DNA of 64,000 bases from Trichinella spiralis (Eukaryota; Nematoda; Enoplea; Trichinellida; Trichinellidae): the NCBI GenBank assembly GCA_000181795.3, contig CM012953.1:19357081-19421080 (forward strand), given 5' to 3'. Shown in pieces: positions 10,863 to 26,800 of the stretch. The notes beneath the pieces were generated by a model, which saw nothing but the letters and a program-made list of their open reading frames with translations, was not told the origin of the DNA and searched no databases. Made by a program: the position numbers and the translations under genes. Position 1 is the stretch's first letter. Every line of letters begins with the position of its first letter.

Positions 10863-13379
10863 TGTACAACAGTAACTGGACAACTGATAAGAAGACAAAT
10901 TTAAACATACCGTTTCATTTCAAAACAATTCTTGTTTTAGAATTCAAAATTTTTTTAATTGAAAAAAAATATTTTCTCTCTAAATAAAGCATATACAATA
11001 GAGAAGATATCATACAATCGCTTAACACTTAACATTGTCAAAATGAAACAAACATCCTCAACTCAAACTATATTCACACATTTCCATTTGCTTATAGCAG
11101 TCAACAAAGAAAATAATAACAGTACATATTAAATTGAAAAAACTCAAACTCATTAAAAAAACACTGAAATCTCAACTGCATTTAGTAACAACTATGATAA
11201 TACTTAAATGCACCGCTGAAAAAAATTTCAACGTAACGCATGCACTTTAATTTCCTTTTGCTTTCAAAAAAATAATACTCACTTATTGACTGTTTACTGG
11301 AAGTGAAGGAAAAAAACATACAAAATAATCGACCTACAAAAAATAAAAAGGCTATTGTCAGTACTTGAAAGCAAAATAACATTCAATTAAAAACCAACTT
11401 CAGTATGAAAAAAATATCACGAAATATAGCATAAACAATTAGGCTTCTAGGATAATAAAATTTCATATAATTTTTTTTGTTAATCATACAAAACAAAATA
11501 TCTCTAACAAAAACTCTATTATCACATAATCAAAGGGCATTCAAAATAAGTAAAATAAACAACATGAAAAAAAATGTTAAAACCTAGTCCTGTGATTTTT
11601 AATAAAATTATAGCAGGTGAAACATTTTAAAAGTAAAAAATAAGTTTAAAAAATGTTTTACGCAACGTTTTGTTGCTTACACACATTTTCATTGACAAAG
11701 AAAACAAAAGAAAATTGCAGACAAACAAAACAGCAAGATTAGCAGAATGATTTGCAAAACGGCAATAAAAAGAAGCCGTAGTGGTGGATTGAAAATTTTA
11801 CAATCAACTCACTTTTTACGATCGAATTTTAATGACAATCAATTTATTGCTGTTAAATTTGTGCATCGACTATATAGGTCACAGTAACCTTTAAAAATTT
11901 AAGTATTATTTTTTCAACAAATTTAAACAATTTTTAAACTAAATTTTCCATTGATTATTTTTTAAAATTATATTTATAAAGTATTGAACAATTTACAAAA
12001 ATTGTATTCCTTCAAAGTTTTATTTTAATTTGCATCTGAATAAATTTTTTAAATAATTTTGATTTATTACTCTACTTTAAAAATAATAGCAACAACATCT
12101 TACTGTTATTATTGTACATTTGAAATATGCAGCAGTTTTTTAAACTTCACAAAACGTAATTCATGAAATGGATATGACGCTAATTTTGAGCAGACATTTT
12201 AAAACTCTTTTTACTATTTTCTTCACCATTACGTTAAATAACATAAAAAGCTCATTATGTGATAAATTTAAAGCAAGTAAAGAAAATAACTATTTTCAAA
12301 CAATATTTAGATTTAACGTTTTTCGTATTTCAATGGATAGTTTCTTTCAAACAGTTTTGAAGATTTTCATCTTATAATTCATGTAAAATTTACGGATAAG
12401 CAGATGGAAATGAAAGTAAAGATTTACTAGGATCTTTTATTAGCAATGACAATTAATTGAGAATTAAAAGCGTTTAAGAAACAACTCTGCTTCTGTTAAC
12501 TGTTCTACTCAAAATATCTGAGACATTTTACATTTATGTATGTAATTGTATTTTTAATTTAATGAATCGAAAATTAATTTTACATTTGAGAATTTGAATA
12601 TTTTTAATTAATTTGCTAAAAACTTTCGAAGAATGTTTCTTAGCAACTGCTTTTCGCCGTTACAATTTCATTTTTGCTGTGACATTCATGTCGTATGAAA
12701 TAAAAATATGATTGTTAATACAGTTGTAATCAATTTTTCTATTGATAAATATAATATCAGTATCCGTGTTCGTGTTTCCTTAGATTATTGCGCCATACTC
12801 TAAAGATGATATTCAAAATACTAATGAATTGAACAATTTTTTATTCAATATTAAAAAATTTTTAATTAATTATTCATAATTTATACTTAAATATAAATTT
12901 ATTTATATGTATATAATTACTATCGCTAGAAAATTTTTTAACATAATTAGAGCTTTTGATACAGTAGGAAAGTTTTCAGGAGTTATACTGTTTAAAGCAC
13001 TAACGATGTGATGTTAAATTTGAAATATTACTTTCACTGTAAATTTTATTTTATGATTTTTTTAAAAATAAAATTCAAAATTAAGTTCATGATTGCCTTA
13101 TATTTCTATTTATATTTGGATCAGATTTGCAGTATTAAAAATTAAGCGCTGCAGCCATCCCTGGAGCATCAAGCGCATGGGCTTGTAGCGCAGTTGCATC
13201 AGTCCAGAACGTTATCCTACATCCAAACCCGCTCACTTGTTCTGCCAGCTGTCCACCGTGTTGGCATGTTGAGAGAACATGAAATGATGCAATAAGCATG
13301 ACGATATCCTCACTTTCGTCAGTCAAACCCAACAGTTGAACGTAGACGGAGTCAGAGGGGAAATCAGTACTCGACCCGA
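10863..13379. other. Gene-poor AT-rich stretch with a GC-richer right end
   Basis: 10.9-13.1 kb is very AT-rich with no coding signal. From about 13140 to 13380 the sequence becomes distinctly more GC-rich and holds a 65-codon minus-strand frame (13332..13135) that I cannot identify. The base composition fits the transposon remnant that follows, so this part may belong to it. Confidence 0.4.
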
Positions 13380-14690
13380 TGAAAAGAGAGAGCGCTGTGA
13401 AGTTGCTATTTGAGCTGTTTATTTGTCCTTATCGTTGTTGATTTGATCGCTTTCATTCGTTAAATAAAATCCCATATATAATGCGTTGTTTGCTTATTGT
13501 GCGAAGAGCATTCATTGAAGAAGACCAGCGACGTTCAATTTGAATTTTCCGCCGATTTCTGTATCGCAAGAACTTGAAGATCAGATCTGTTTGAAATTCA
13601 CAACATGCATGTTAAAAATTCTGCTTCTTTGTTAACTCCCTGATGTGCAGGTGTGCTTATGTGATACCCTCAGATGTGGGTCGAAGAAACAATGCGAAGC
13701 CTGATCCAGATGGTCTGTCTGGCAGCTTATGCAACACGGCACGGCTCGACCGTATGCTGTATGGCACATGACCCCTGCTTCTGTCCATCAAGACTGACAG
13801 CGGTGGAGAAGCAGGCGTCCGGGACACCGAGATTTTGGGCCGTGTTGAAGTGGCATTTGCCCGTCACATGCTTGACAAAAAACAGTGGGAGTTGAATTAT
13901 GATCATGATGTTTGCGTGGCCGACTCCCCCCTGACTCTATACCAGTGGTTCTCAACCAGGGGGGCGCGCCCCCCTAAGGGGACGTGGGAAGGTTCCAGGG
14001 GGGAGCGTGAGAAGTTAGAATTTTTAGTCCTGCATAGGTGTTAGAAATTCAGTTTGGTCTACTTCAGACTAAATTTTTGCCAACTTCTTTTTCTAGTTCC
14101 GTATATTGGTTCCATTCACATCAACGTACCTTTGTGAAACGAGATTCTCAGCACTTATGGCACTTCATACGCAGTTACAATGTACCTCATCACCCACTGC
14201 CCCAAGAATACACAACATCGTCACAAATAGCATTGTCAGTATTCTCATTAAAATTTTATTGTGAATCATTCAGGAATGTTTTACTGTGGAAACTAGGTTG
14301 GCTTGATGCAACCATGGAGCAAAAATTTGCTTTTCGTACACAGAATACATACAGCAATACTTTTTTTAAGGGGGGGGGGTATGAACTGCACAACTTTCAT
14401 TAAGAGGGGGGGGGCGTGCGTTCACAGGAGTTGAGAACCACTGCTCTATACAAAGGAGCCGGTAGACGACAGAGCGCGTTGTGAAGAGATCGTTACTCGA
14501 ATTGTTTGTGGGTCCACGTTGTCAGGATTCTACCTCTTGTTATCCTTTGAATAAAATCTCAATTTCTCTATATTGTTTGGTTATTGTATTAGAGCAAACA
14601 CCGGTTCACCTCGTAAGACTTTGTTTAAAACTTCCACCGAAGTTGATACGGTGGAAAAGAACTTGAAAATCAAATAATTGATTTTCAACA
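13380..14690 (+). mobile_element. Degenerate LTR-type retroelement remnant
   Basis: Two diverged direct repeats frame this region: about 13390..13590 and about 14470..14680. They share an ordered series of blocks: AGAGCGC..TGTGAAG, a run around CTGTTTATTTG/TTGTTTGTGGG, TTAAATAAAATC/TTGAATAAAATC (poly-A-signal-like), TTGTTTG.TTATTGT, AGAGCA and AAGAACTTGAAGATC/AAGAACTTGAAAATC. This is the arrangement expected of two old LTR ends. The sequence between them is GC-rich and broken by stops; one frame reads DTEILGRVEVAFARHMLDKKQ, then continues on the far side of the hAT element. I could not assign that frame to gag or pol. Heavily deleted BEL/Pao or gypsy are the candidates. Confidence 0.4.
13943..14443. 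mobile_element. Non-autonomous hAT transposon
   Basis: A 501-bp element with perfect 14-bp terminal inverted repeats: CAGTGGTTCTCAAC at the left end and its complement at the right. It is flanked by a perfect 8-bp duplication, CTCTATAC, at 13935..13942 and 14444..14451. Terminal CAGTGGTTCTCAA and an 8-bp duplication are diagnostic of the hAT superfamily. G-runs lie just inside both ends, with a 16-bp palindrome (six G, CGCG, six C) at 13959..13974. The internal 121-codon frame (14038..14403) has no transposase similarity that I recognise, so mobilisation would need a transposase in trans. Insertion into the older LTR-type remnant shows it is the younger of the two. Confidence 0.92.
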
Positions 14691-16895
14691 ATGCAGATTA
14701 CGCGTCAGAATGAAGCTGATCATGTTGCCTAGTTGAAATGGTAGCTTTGTCCATGTAATTGTTTGTGTTGCAAATCGAAAAGTTATTTTGCTGATAAACC
14801 AAAATACCCATAACAACATACAACAGCAATAATGATGCTTTTGTATCTATATGGATGAAGAGGATGCAGGTTAAAATATGCGGATAGAACAAAGAAACGT
14901 TTGTTATGGCTCAAATGTAAATGTTTTGTTGCCCATGCATTTGTTGCCATTAACGTTTTGATCTGGACGAAAGGTTGCAAGGCGTTAATTTGAAAACATT
15001 AATCAGGCACAACATTCTGGTGGAGATTACTGAGTGTATAAAATTTGACTTATCAACTAAAAGAACCAACTTTAAAAGAAAAGCACAACAAATCCTATCT
15101 TGGACAATCAGATAGTTAGTTAATAAGGTGATGGAAGAAGTGGAAACAGCGTTTTTTTTTATTTATTTGAGATCTCCGTTCCATGAACATAAAACAAGAA
15201 GATTCCCCAGACATTTTGCGACATTATGAAATAATGACTTATGAAATGAAGTACTTGAAAACGAATTTACAATGATGCATTGCAACAGTCTTCAGTTATT
15301 TAAAATTGTGATAGTGTTTATATTGCTGAATGTTTATACTTCAAATGTTTTTTGGCGTTTTTTCATTTTTTTGTTCTGATATAAGATGTCTTGTAGTCAT
15401 TCCATGCTCACTTTGAAGAATATGATGCAATGATTATCTCGGGTGAAGGACCGAAGGATGCATAACAATTTGAAGGCAAAGTTGTTCATATAATGCATGG
15501 AATGTATTGCGTAGCATGTTTGTTTGTCATGTTCGCAGGAAACTGAAAATATTTAATAATGATTTATTTCATGTAGAGTAACGTGAATTAGTTAATTTGG
15601 CGTTTATTTCTGTTCTGCTGCAAAGCACTTTAGATGATTTAGGCTGATGAATGTAATGCTTTATGCTTGATCATCATGACTGACAACCTTAGAGTTGACT
15701 GTCCCAGCCCAAAACTGTTAAAGTTGTTGTAATTTTACAATCATATTCACTTTATGTTATTTGCAGTTTATTTTAATTGTAATACACCTTGTGTAATATA
15801 TACTGTTGCAACATTGGTACAATAAGAGATGTACTAATGGAAATTTTATTTGTGTTACATGACTTAATCTTTGTATATGATTAAATACAGTAAATTAACA
15901 GATAATGATCATGATTACAGATATTTTACTAAAATTGCTAAAGCATCAGATTTCAGATCATATAACAAGAAGAATGAAACTAAATCAAAGTGAAACTGTA
16001 AGATTTCAAATGCATTTGAAAAAATGTATTGACCTTATAACAAATTAGATCTTTTTTTTAAGTGCATGTTTGACCGATTTTAAAAACACTGTTTTTCGGA
16101 ACTGCTAGTTTTTGTCCAGGTTTTTAGTGATAATTCAATCATACAAAGCAATTTTAATTGTAATAAACATTTTCGCTTATTTTTTTGTTAAATACATGAA
16201 AAGGGGCTGTTTTTTAAAAGTATTTAAAATTTTTTCGTTTATAAAAAAATAATTTTTATTTTCAGCTTTATTTCATCAAACATTACTAAATTTGAATGAA
16301 TTAGAAATCATTTTTTGAAGAATAAGAAATAACCTGTTTTGAAAAAAATATATACTTGAGTTTCATTTGCAATGAATGGCCAATTTGATTTTTTAAAATA
16401 CATTCGTTGCATTTCATAAAGAGAAAAATGCATATAAATTTCTGCATATATGTATATATGTAAAGAAAAAAGATGCTTCAAAATGTTTTTACCTTATTTT
16501 ACTTAAAAAATTCAATTAACCGTTGTATTAACAATTTTCACAGCTAAGAGGCGTAAATGATGTCCTACTTTGTTTGTGTGACTGTATTTTAGGTTGATAG
16601 TGTATGTAGCTGGCCTGATTCTGATGTCATTTTTCTAGTTCTGCAAGAGTTAAATAGTGCTAAATAAAGATCCCATCCTATTTGCAAACACCCAAAGGCC
16701 ATGTCCCAATGACCAATTTTATTGTCAGATAGCATGGAAGTTTAGTACAGGTTTAACAGATCTCTGCCGATTTGTTCTCAGGCTCACGGATATTCTGAGA
16801 AATGTATGCCCATGTCAAGCCCAATGTTGTGTAGCAAAAAACAGAGTCATATTTTTTGTGATTATTAGTTTTTTTCTGAAAAAATTTTCTAAACT
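14691..16895. other. Intergenic stretch, no gene recognised
   Basis: AT-rich with scattered short frames. It includes the region upstream of the metalloproteinase start. No repeat structure or RNA gene could be supported. Confidence 0.4.
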
Positions 16896-18541
<1,646 letters not shown>

Positions 18542-18991
18542 TAATTATGTCGAATCGAGTAGATTTTTTAAATGAACTTTCACAGATTCTCTTGAAATGG
18601 AAAACAACGAACAGTGAGCTCATTTGATATTTATTCAGAATGTGCTTTTTTCATTCATCGAATGCGGGTATTTATTTTTTGCTTAAAAATGAGACGACAA
18701 TATTTTTTGAAATGAATCTTGATTAAAATTGAGTACTGAAAATTTGATTTTTTGAAAAAATGAAACTTTCAAAAAACAATCATCTAATATTAAGAGGAAA
18801 ATTGAAGAAAAATGATTTAATAAAATTAATTCATTAATTTTGATCAAATATATTCTTTTATTTGCTAATTTTTTATTGAAAACAATTTTTGTAAGTGTAA
18901 TACATGCAAAGTAAATAAAAAGCGTCATAAACATTTCATTCAAGAAGAAGTATACATATGCAGAGAAAGAGAAAGAAAAAGCGGTTTGCTT
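18542..18991. other. Shared 3' region of metalloproteinase and carbonic anhydrase genes
   Basis: A 450-base AT-rich spacer between two convergent genes that holds both 3' UTRs. No additional gene seen. Confidence 0.5.
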
Positions 18992-20815
18992 TCAGAAGTT
19001 GAAATAAGTTGCCAATAATGCAAAAATAATAGATATATTTAGAAAACGTTTATCACATGTTGTGGCGTCGTTGCTTTTTTTATATGAATGTAAATCTTGT
19101 TGAACAAAAAGCACCTGACGTCCGTAAAGTGGTTGAGTTGGACGAAAATTTCGTTGCAACCATTTTTCACCTTCACGTCTTCGATTAGCATGCAACTCTC
19201 GAAATGAATTTAACTAAACAATTTCAAATATTATTAATATTACAACAAATTAAAAGCAACATCGCCTACCATTACAAGTAAAAATTTGCACATTAATCAC
19301 TAGTCGTGAAGATTTAAAAAGCTTACCACAAAATAATATCATTCATTCATTGTTCAGAAAATTTAAATTTTTTCAAATAAGCAGCTCAAATAATACCTCG
19401 TCAATAGTTACTGGCATTGGATGCGTAAAAAGCACCCAGCTGACGTCTTCTGTACAAGGCGGTGTAGTTAAAGAGCCCTTGTAAAACATGTATGAATTGG
19501 GATCAGCTGGATAAAAGTTTTGAATTTCAAAATCTTCTTTCAAAATATGGCGATCATCTAAAATTTATTTATAAGATAATTTTTCAGTGTTTTTTTTAAA
19601 TTAATTTTACTTTTAAAAGTGCATTGCTTTATATAAGAAGCCAACGAACTGAGCGGAGTGGTTTGAGGAACAGAAGGATCAGATACTAATTCAAAAAACA
19701 CAGCCAACACAGCAATGCGTGATGCAAATGAACTGGAACCGTTGATAGGCACTTCACATGTGTGTACAAAATGAGCCTGAATAACAATAATAAAATTATT
19801 ATTATTAATAGAAATATTGAACGAGAATATCTCTTTGAAGAGCTTACTTCAAGTGGATAATGTGAACTGCCGATTGTATGCTCAGAACCCAAGTCATTGA
19901 CAGCAGCCCAGTGAAAATGAAATTGTCTTAATTGGTACTCGTATTCAAGCGGTCCTCCTTTTACGGTAATGTTGAATTTTGCAGGTATACTTACTTGAAC
20001 TATAAGTAGAGTGCACAAATGCAAACATCGGTTTCTGCACGAAATGAAGAAAGCAAATATTCACTTCATCTGTTTTGGCATTTTATCGCTGCATACACTT
20101 TCATAATGAAAATAAAAGGCAAACTTATCATAAAACATAAACTTATTCAATTGTTAATTGTAAAATTTATACAAATCCATACATACATTTTATTCATGAT
20201 GTGAGCATTCAAAAAATTGTTTTCAATTTATTAATCGATCATCATCATTATTAATTTCAAACAATTTAGCCAATATGTTATGATTTATGTGTAGAAAATT
20301 GAACTGCCACCAAAAGAGGCACAACAACAACAAAAGCCAAATTGATGAATAATACTTTTTCTTTGAAATAAATCTTAGTGATAGCAATGATTATAGAAAA
20401 TTAATTAACTTACCCGAATGTCCGTTGTTTTCAATTACAGCATCAGTGATCAAATTATCTAAATTATGAAAATCGAATGGCGTCAAATCTCTTGGAACGA
20501 GTGCAATTTTCATATCATTTGGCCATATTTGAATTGGTGATTGCTGTTTACCAGCGCAAAGTGGTGAAGCAATACGACTCCAATTTGCCGGTCCTAAAAT
20601 GTATCATTGAAAATTGAAAAATTGGCAACAATTAATAATAATAATAATAATAATGATAATAATCATAATCATAATTTTGCATTGTTTATTATTATTGCTT
20701 ATTGTGTTGTTTTTTTCTTCAGCTAACCTGTGTGAATTCCATCATAATCCCATTCTAATGATTGAACGTAGAATTGAAATATTAAGCTGTAAAATATGAT
20801 AAGCTTGAGATCCAT
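18992..20815 (-). CDS. Alpha carbonic anhydrase, secreted, probably GPI-anchored
   Basis: Six exons (20815..20728, 20593..20414, 19999..19848, 19776..19611, 19557..19397, 19195..18992) in consistent phase encode about 316 residues. The enzyme interconverts CO2 and bicarbonate. Seen in order: signal peptide ([15 protein letters not shown]), [26 protein letters not shown] (proton-shuttle His), QFHFHW (first two zinc His), SEHT (Glu of the zinc network), EAHFVH (third zinc His), [14 protein letters not shown] (active-site Thr) and [11 protein letters not shown]. The full catalytic set is therefore present, unlike catalytically dead CA-related proteins. The C-terminus ends in a small-residue patch and a hydrophobic tail ([17 protein letters not shown]) with no cytoplasmic residues, as in GPI-anchored CA IV. 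Cysteines in exons 2 and 5 could form the extracellular-type disulphide. The acceptor of the last exon (TTCGAGAG) is the weakest junction. Confidence 0.92.
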
Positions 20816-23800
20816 CAAGTAGCCAAGCGCAATCAATAATGCTAAAATGAAAATGCTTGGCAGTGTGGTTTGAGGTGACGAGAAAAATTCTGCTGGTTCA
20901 AAATTGCAACGAAGCTGAACTATGCAGTTGACGAACAGCCGTCGGTGATGAGCACTTCATGGAAAAAGGTAGAACCGAACGCCATTTTATCTTTGGCCAC
21001 GCCTACTCTAGAAAATAGGCATTTTCGTCTTCTTATTTCACCTCAGGTTTTATTTACCTCACGCGAAGAAAGAAAATAAATATGCATACTAATAATAATT
21101 TAATATTTTGTTAAATTGTTTGTTTGTTTGTTATTAATTTTAGTTTTTTTTTGAATTAATCGATTCATATGTAAAGCAACAATTAGCGCTGTGCACGCTG
21201 ATGATTTCTTTTTTCATTTGTTACATGATTTTTCATTTAAAATTCATAACATATTTGTAAAAGAAAAATGAAAAGTTTAAAATGAAAGTGCAACATCTGC
21301 TATTATTATCATTATTATTATGTTGAAATTATTGGAGAAGAAAGGAATAAGAGAATATTTCAATTTTAATTAATTTACAAAAAAATAAAAATAGAATATT
21401 ATGAAAAGGTTTTGTTGGAAAGCTGAACATGCATTAATTTATAATGAGAATAATAAATAAGTAAATTATATATGTATCAAATTAAAAAAGTATAAAATAT
21501 AAATGAGAAGCAAAAAATAAAATAAAAAATAATTATAATAAGTAAAATAAAGTTGTAGTAAAAGGTTATTAAAGTTGGTTTTCATTTATTTATCTGTTTA
21601 TGATTAGTAATCAGTATATAATTCCTATTTAGCTAGTGATTGAATGAATGATGATGATGCATTTTTCAATATGATGCTCAAAAATGATAGACAGATAGAC
21701 ACTGATATGACATGCTGTCAATGAAAAATACTACTGTAGGCTAAAGCGCATTCCATTTCATCACATACTTACCTCTGCATTGCATGCTAATCTGATGCGT
21801 TCAATTGGCTGTTGTTGAAATTGAAGAATGGATTATATTTATGAACAATATTTGAAAAAGATTTTCTGCTTATTGTTTTGTTTTGATTTGGTATTATTTT
21901 CTTACTTTCATTTTGACAGTGCAATTTTTATATGTCATTGAAACAGTAAAATGTCAAAGAATAATAATAGCTTTTTTCACTTTAGACTTTTTTTATTTTA
22001 TAATTTTTAACTTAAATTTTGTGAAATGTATGGCATTTTAAACTGTTAAATTATTTGGCATCCTGGCTTTAAAAGAAGGAACATATTTTAATTAGACATT
22101 CATTTACAAGTGTAAAATGGAATATTTTTTCTATGAAAATTGTGGTTGATGAATGAATGAATGAATTAATTAATTGAAGTGTTATTCAGTTTCTTTGATG
22201 CTGATCATTTGCATAAAAGTATTCAATAATTGTTATTTTTAAACTGCGAATTGTGTGAAAAATAATCTGTGAGATTAGTAATGGCATAAAATTATTAATT
22301 TACTTTCAACCAAAGAATTCCTATTTTAAAATAGATTCCAGACAGCATTTATCTGCAACACACGAATGAATAAATCACTTGAGCGTCAGAAGATATTGAT
22401 CAATTTTAAAATGTTCAATTCAAAATTTTTCAAGCAATTCGAAGTGCATTAAAAATTTGCATGCATTCAAGAGCAGATTGTTGAATAAAGAATGTACTTT
22501 CAACGCAAACAAACGGAAATGGTAATTTGTAAAGGAAGTACTTCTAAATTAAGAAATTAAAAGCATTCTTTAATTTCAATTCTACATTTCGATTTCAGTG
22601 TTAATAAAAATCAATAAACTAAATAATAAGCATTTTTATTTTTATGTCAGTTTCAATTTCGAAGTGAATAGTACAAAAATATTAATAAATAAATAACATA
22701 CTTTCTTCTCATTGTATTAGAGATCATAAGAATGTTAGGTTTTTGCAGATGAATGAGCATAGACTTTCCATTACCAATTAATGTACACTATATTTGTATT
22801 TATATTTATATGTGCATCAAGCCAAATATGACAGCTCTATTACATGAAGCGGAAGAAGTTTCTGATAAATATTAAAACTAGTCCAGATTAAATTTTGACG
22901 TGCACATGAAAATGAATATGACTATGAATAATATTCGTCACACTGGTTGTTGACATTGACTTTTTAATCTTTAAAAAAAGAACAAACAAAGAATACTATA
23001 ACAGCGGATTACATAATTTGATGAGCAAAAAAATTGAACAATTCAATTTATTCAGTGCATTTTTGAAAGTTTCACATATAACACGCGAAGAAACTGTTTA
23101 TCATGGTAATTCTTCTTTTGCTTTTTAAATTCAAATTCAAATGCATTATTTAAAAAATGAATAATAATTTGCAAATAAAAGGCAGATAGCTAGTTTTTGA
23201 TCAGAAATGTGACATATCAAAATGAGCCATAGAACACATATGAATCGAATAAACAACTGGAATATTTCAATCAATGGTAAATTGGGAGTTTCCAATTGGA
23301 GCACTACATACTATACTCCTACTACTGTTACTACTATAACTGCAATGAAAATATTGTGCGCTTGTTGTGTGCATTTCACGTGCTTGACAAACCAAATGTC
23401 AAACCTTCAAAATATCTATCTACCTTTACGCATATTGTGATGTGTACTGTATTGTTGAAAAAAAATTTTTTTTTAATTTTACAAAGTGTCACAGTAAAAC
23501 GAGCGAACATTTCAAATATTCAGTTGATGATTATTATTCAAATTTTGATCATCAGTTATTATTATTATTGTTTTCATACTTTTGATATGACTATGAAAAA
23601 AAGAAGAAACACAATAAACAAAATCATCTATTAAAAAATATCAGTGAAAAATAAAAAATCAAATCTTTTTTTGCTTCAAAAAGATTGCTTTACGGGCGTC
23701 ATTTATGCAGAAAAATACCTCTGCAATCAAAGGCAATTTTTTTCTTTTTTTTTCATTACAAGGAATAAAAAATAATCGAGATGATGAAGTAGAAAAGTGA

Positions 23801-26800
23801 AAAACGGATTTTTCTTTTAAATCAAAATATCGTGGAAGAATTTTTAAGTTTTATTTAAAATTTTCATCTGTTACATCAGCAAAAAAGCAAAAAGAATTAA
23901 ACAAAATTATTAGAAAGTTATTATGCACTTTTTTAAATCGTCTACTTCTCGAAATTTGTGATATTTTTAAAATTTGAATAAACTGAACAATAAATTGATT
24001 TTCAAATTTAAACAGAAAAAAACAAAAGAGCATCAAATGAAATTGAAAATCAAATTTTGCATTTCATTCAGGGCAAATTTTCCGCTTTGTCACATTGTCG
24101 ATTCAGCAAAAGGAAAATTACTCAAATATGAAAATAAATTTAAATTACACTGATTTACTGCATTGTATGAAATTTTTTCATAATAAAATGCACTATTTTT
24201 GAAATAATTATAAATTTTTTTAAACAATACCGAAATTAAATTTAAAAAAGAAAAAATAATTTGCATTTTTGTTGCGAACAATGATTGCTTTCTATTATAA
24301 TTATTCAAGTGAAATATTTTCTTCCAGATTTGCGCTATTTAAATGTGAAAAGTTTTGTTATTTTTCACCGATACAATTAATCTGGTAATTAATTGTGAGA
24401 ATGAAAACAAAACGACAACAACGAACGTACAGCTAACTGCCATTCGCATCTTCGAAAGAAACTTTTCCAATCAACTTTCATATCGCCCTGAACAACTTCA
24501 CAGCTATGGTGGCAAAAGTGAAAAAAATTCCAACTTTTCTAATTCAATTTTTCCATTTTTTGTTTTGTAAAAAAATTAATCTTCGTGAATTTCGATATTT
24601 ACCATATATATAATCCCCTTAATTTTACTTAACTAACCAATTGATTGCAGATCAGTAAAAAATGATATCAAAGTTGTTTACCTGTGATCAAAATAATTTA
24701 ATCAATAATCGAAGTCGGTTCGCCAGAAAAAATGTATTCAATTACATATATTTTTTTCTAATTAAAAAACACAAATGAAAGCTGAAAATTAAAATTTATT
24801 TCAACACATCATATATTGTGTTAAAGTGACTGGAAAGAGTTGGTTTGCTTTTTCCTGCATACGATTAACCCATCTTTCAAAACCAATACCGATATATGCA
24901 ATTCGAGATTGGTGATGCACTTCGGACGAAAGGTCAACGTCAGCAGCTACCGGTGTTACTGACCTGTCAAGGAAATGAGCTCGAACCAACACCAGCATCA
25001 CTTGCTACGTACATAACACAGCGGCTGGCCGGCAACAGAAATCCGGCACCACACGTTCAACGTGTGGATACTGACAACTGACAACGACCGAATGATTGAC
25101 AAGCGTGTTTGATCACCGCAACTTGGCACAATGCCAACATCCCACTATGCAAATAAACAGCCACACTTTGGCGATGACAAACAGCAGATGCTTTTTCCTC
25201 AGCCTGAGAAAAAACTATGCTGCTCTTTATCTCCCCTATTCCTGTTGTACACTTGCTTGCTCGACATCAACTCGGCACTGCTTTCGTCAGTTGTTTCCTG
25301 TTCGTGCATACCTCGCTGCTAGATATCACATGTCAAAAAGAATCCAATTCAGCCCATTCATTTGCCGATCTACAAAAAGTGATCTTCAGGTTTAACATAC
25401 CACAACAAATTAACATATCGATTTGAAACAATTCTTCTTTTTCAAATATCATTAACAATACTTTTGCATTTTACAAACATTGGGACAGGCAAAAATTAAG
25501 TCCAACAAATAAATGGACTTTCTATTCGGTGGTTGCTGTAAAAACTTATCGGTGCCTTTGTTGCAAGTAAATATTCTCGTGATTTTTTTTATTGTGCAAG
25601 CAGTTCAACTTGGAGATATGGCCACTGAAAAATAAACGTCTGTTCATATTCTAAATTGTGATGGTAAAAAGCTGCTGAGCTGTGAACTTTTCGTATAGAA
25701 AAAAAACAACTCTAAAAATGCAGCACAGTTGATGAAGCATGAAAGCGAATGATGTTTCGCAGGTTGTGTTTTGATTGTACTATTTGTTCTGCTCGCTGCA
25801 GCTTCTGTTTCGTATCAGATGAGATTATTTGATAGGGGAAATGTGAATTGTGCGCATTTTTTTGTTTCAATTATTCACAAATAACTGCAATCCCAGCCAA
25901 GCCATGAGAACAAAAAACCATATTACAGGAACTGAAAACGGTATTAAGATCAAATAATATTCCAGTGAAGAGTGGAAATGTTCTTCTTGTTGGCACTGAA
26001 AGAGAAAAGATCAGATTTGATTGCAAATGTATAACAATGACCAAAGAAAGTGTAATATGAGCGTATTATTTTACTGTTTGAATTTTATCTTAAAAGTTTA
26101 CCATTTTATTGTTTGTTGTAAAGAATTAATTTATCAGAAGTAAAACTGTTAAAACAGGGACGAGAACGAAACGACACTTTGGCTAGTTCTAGATTGACGT
26201 TTTACTTCAACTGAGCTTCCGTTGAATCATTTCAACCAAGCCAATTTTAACAGGTCAGTTTGAGCAGAATTAATAAAATTGAGAAAAGAATCGAAATTAG
26301 ACGAAAGTTAGTAGTGTTCAAATGACAATCAAATATAAACTGAAAGCACTGAAATACCAAGCAAACATTGATATGTGAAAGTGATGAAAACGGAAACTAT
26401 TACCCAGTGTTGTTCGTCGTTGATCATTTTCGCTCGTTAAAATAAAAACAAACAAATAAATAAATAAATCGTTTTTCAATTTACGTTACAAATTTGAAAT
26501 GTTGAAATTTTTCAAATAATGTCGGTATGAACATTGACTACAGTAAAAGGTAAAGCAAGTTGAATTTTTTTTCAAAAAAAAAGTTTCAAATTATTGTTGA
26601 AATTCCGAAAAAAATAACGAGTATAATTTTTTAGTTTCTTCCAGTACTTTTGGTAGAGAACTTTCAGGCATACTGTTGAAAAGACACGATGAACAGAAAA
26701 GATTTCATGTTAATTAATTATATGAATCAGTATATAAATACATATGATAATGCGCGCGCTTGTAGCACATTTTACATATAATAATATTTATCAAGTGCAT

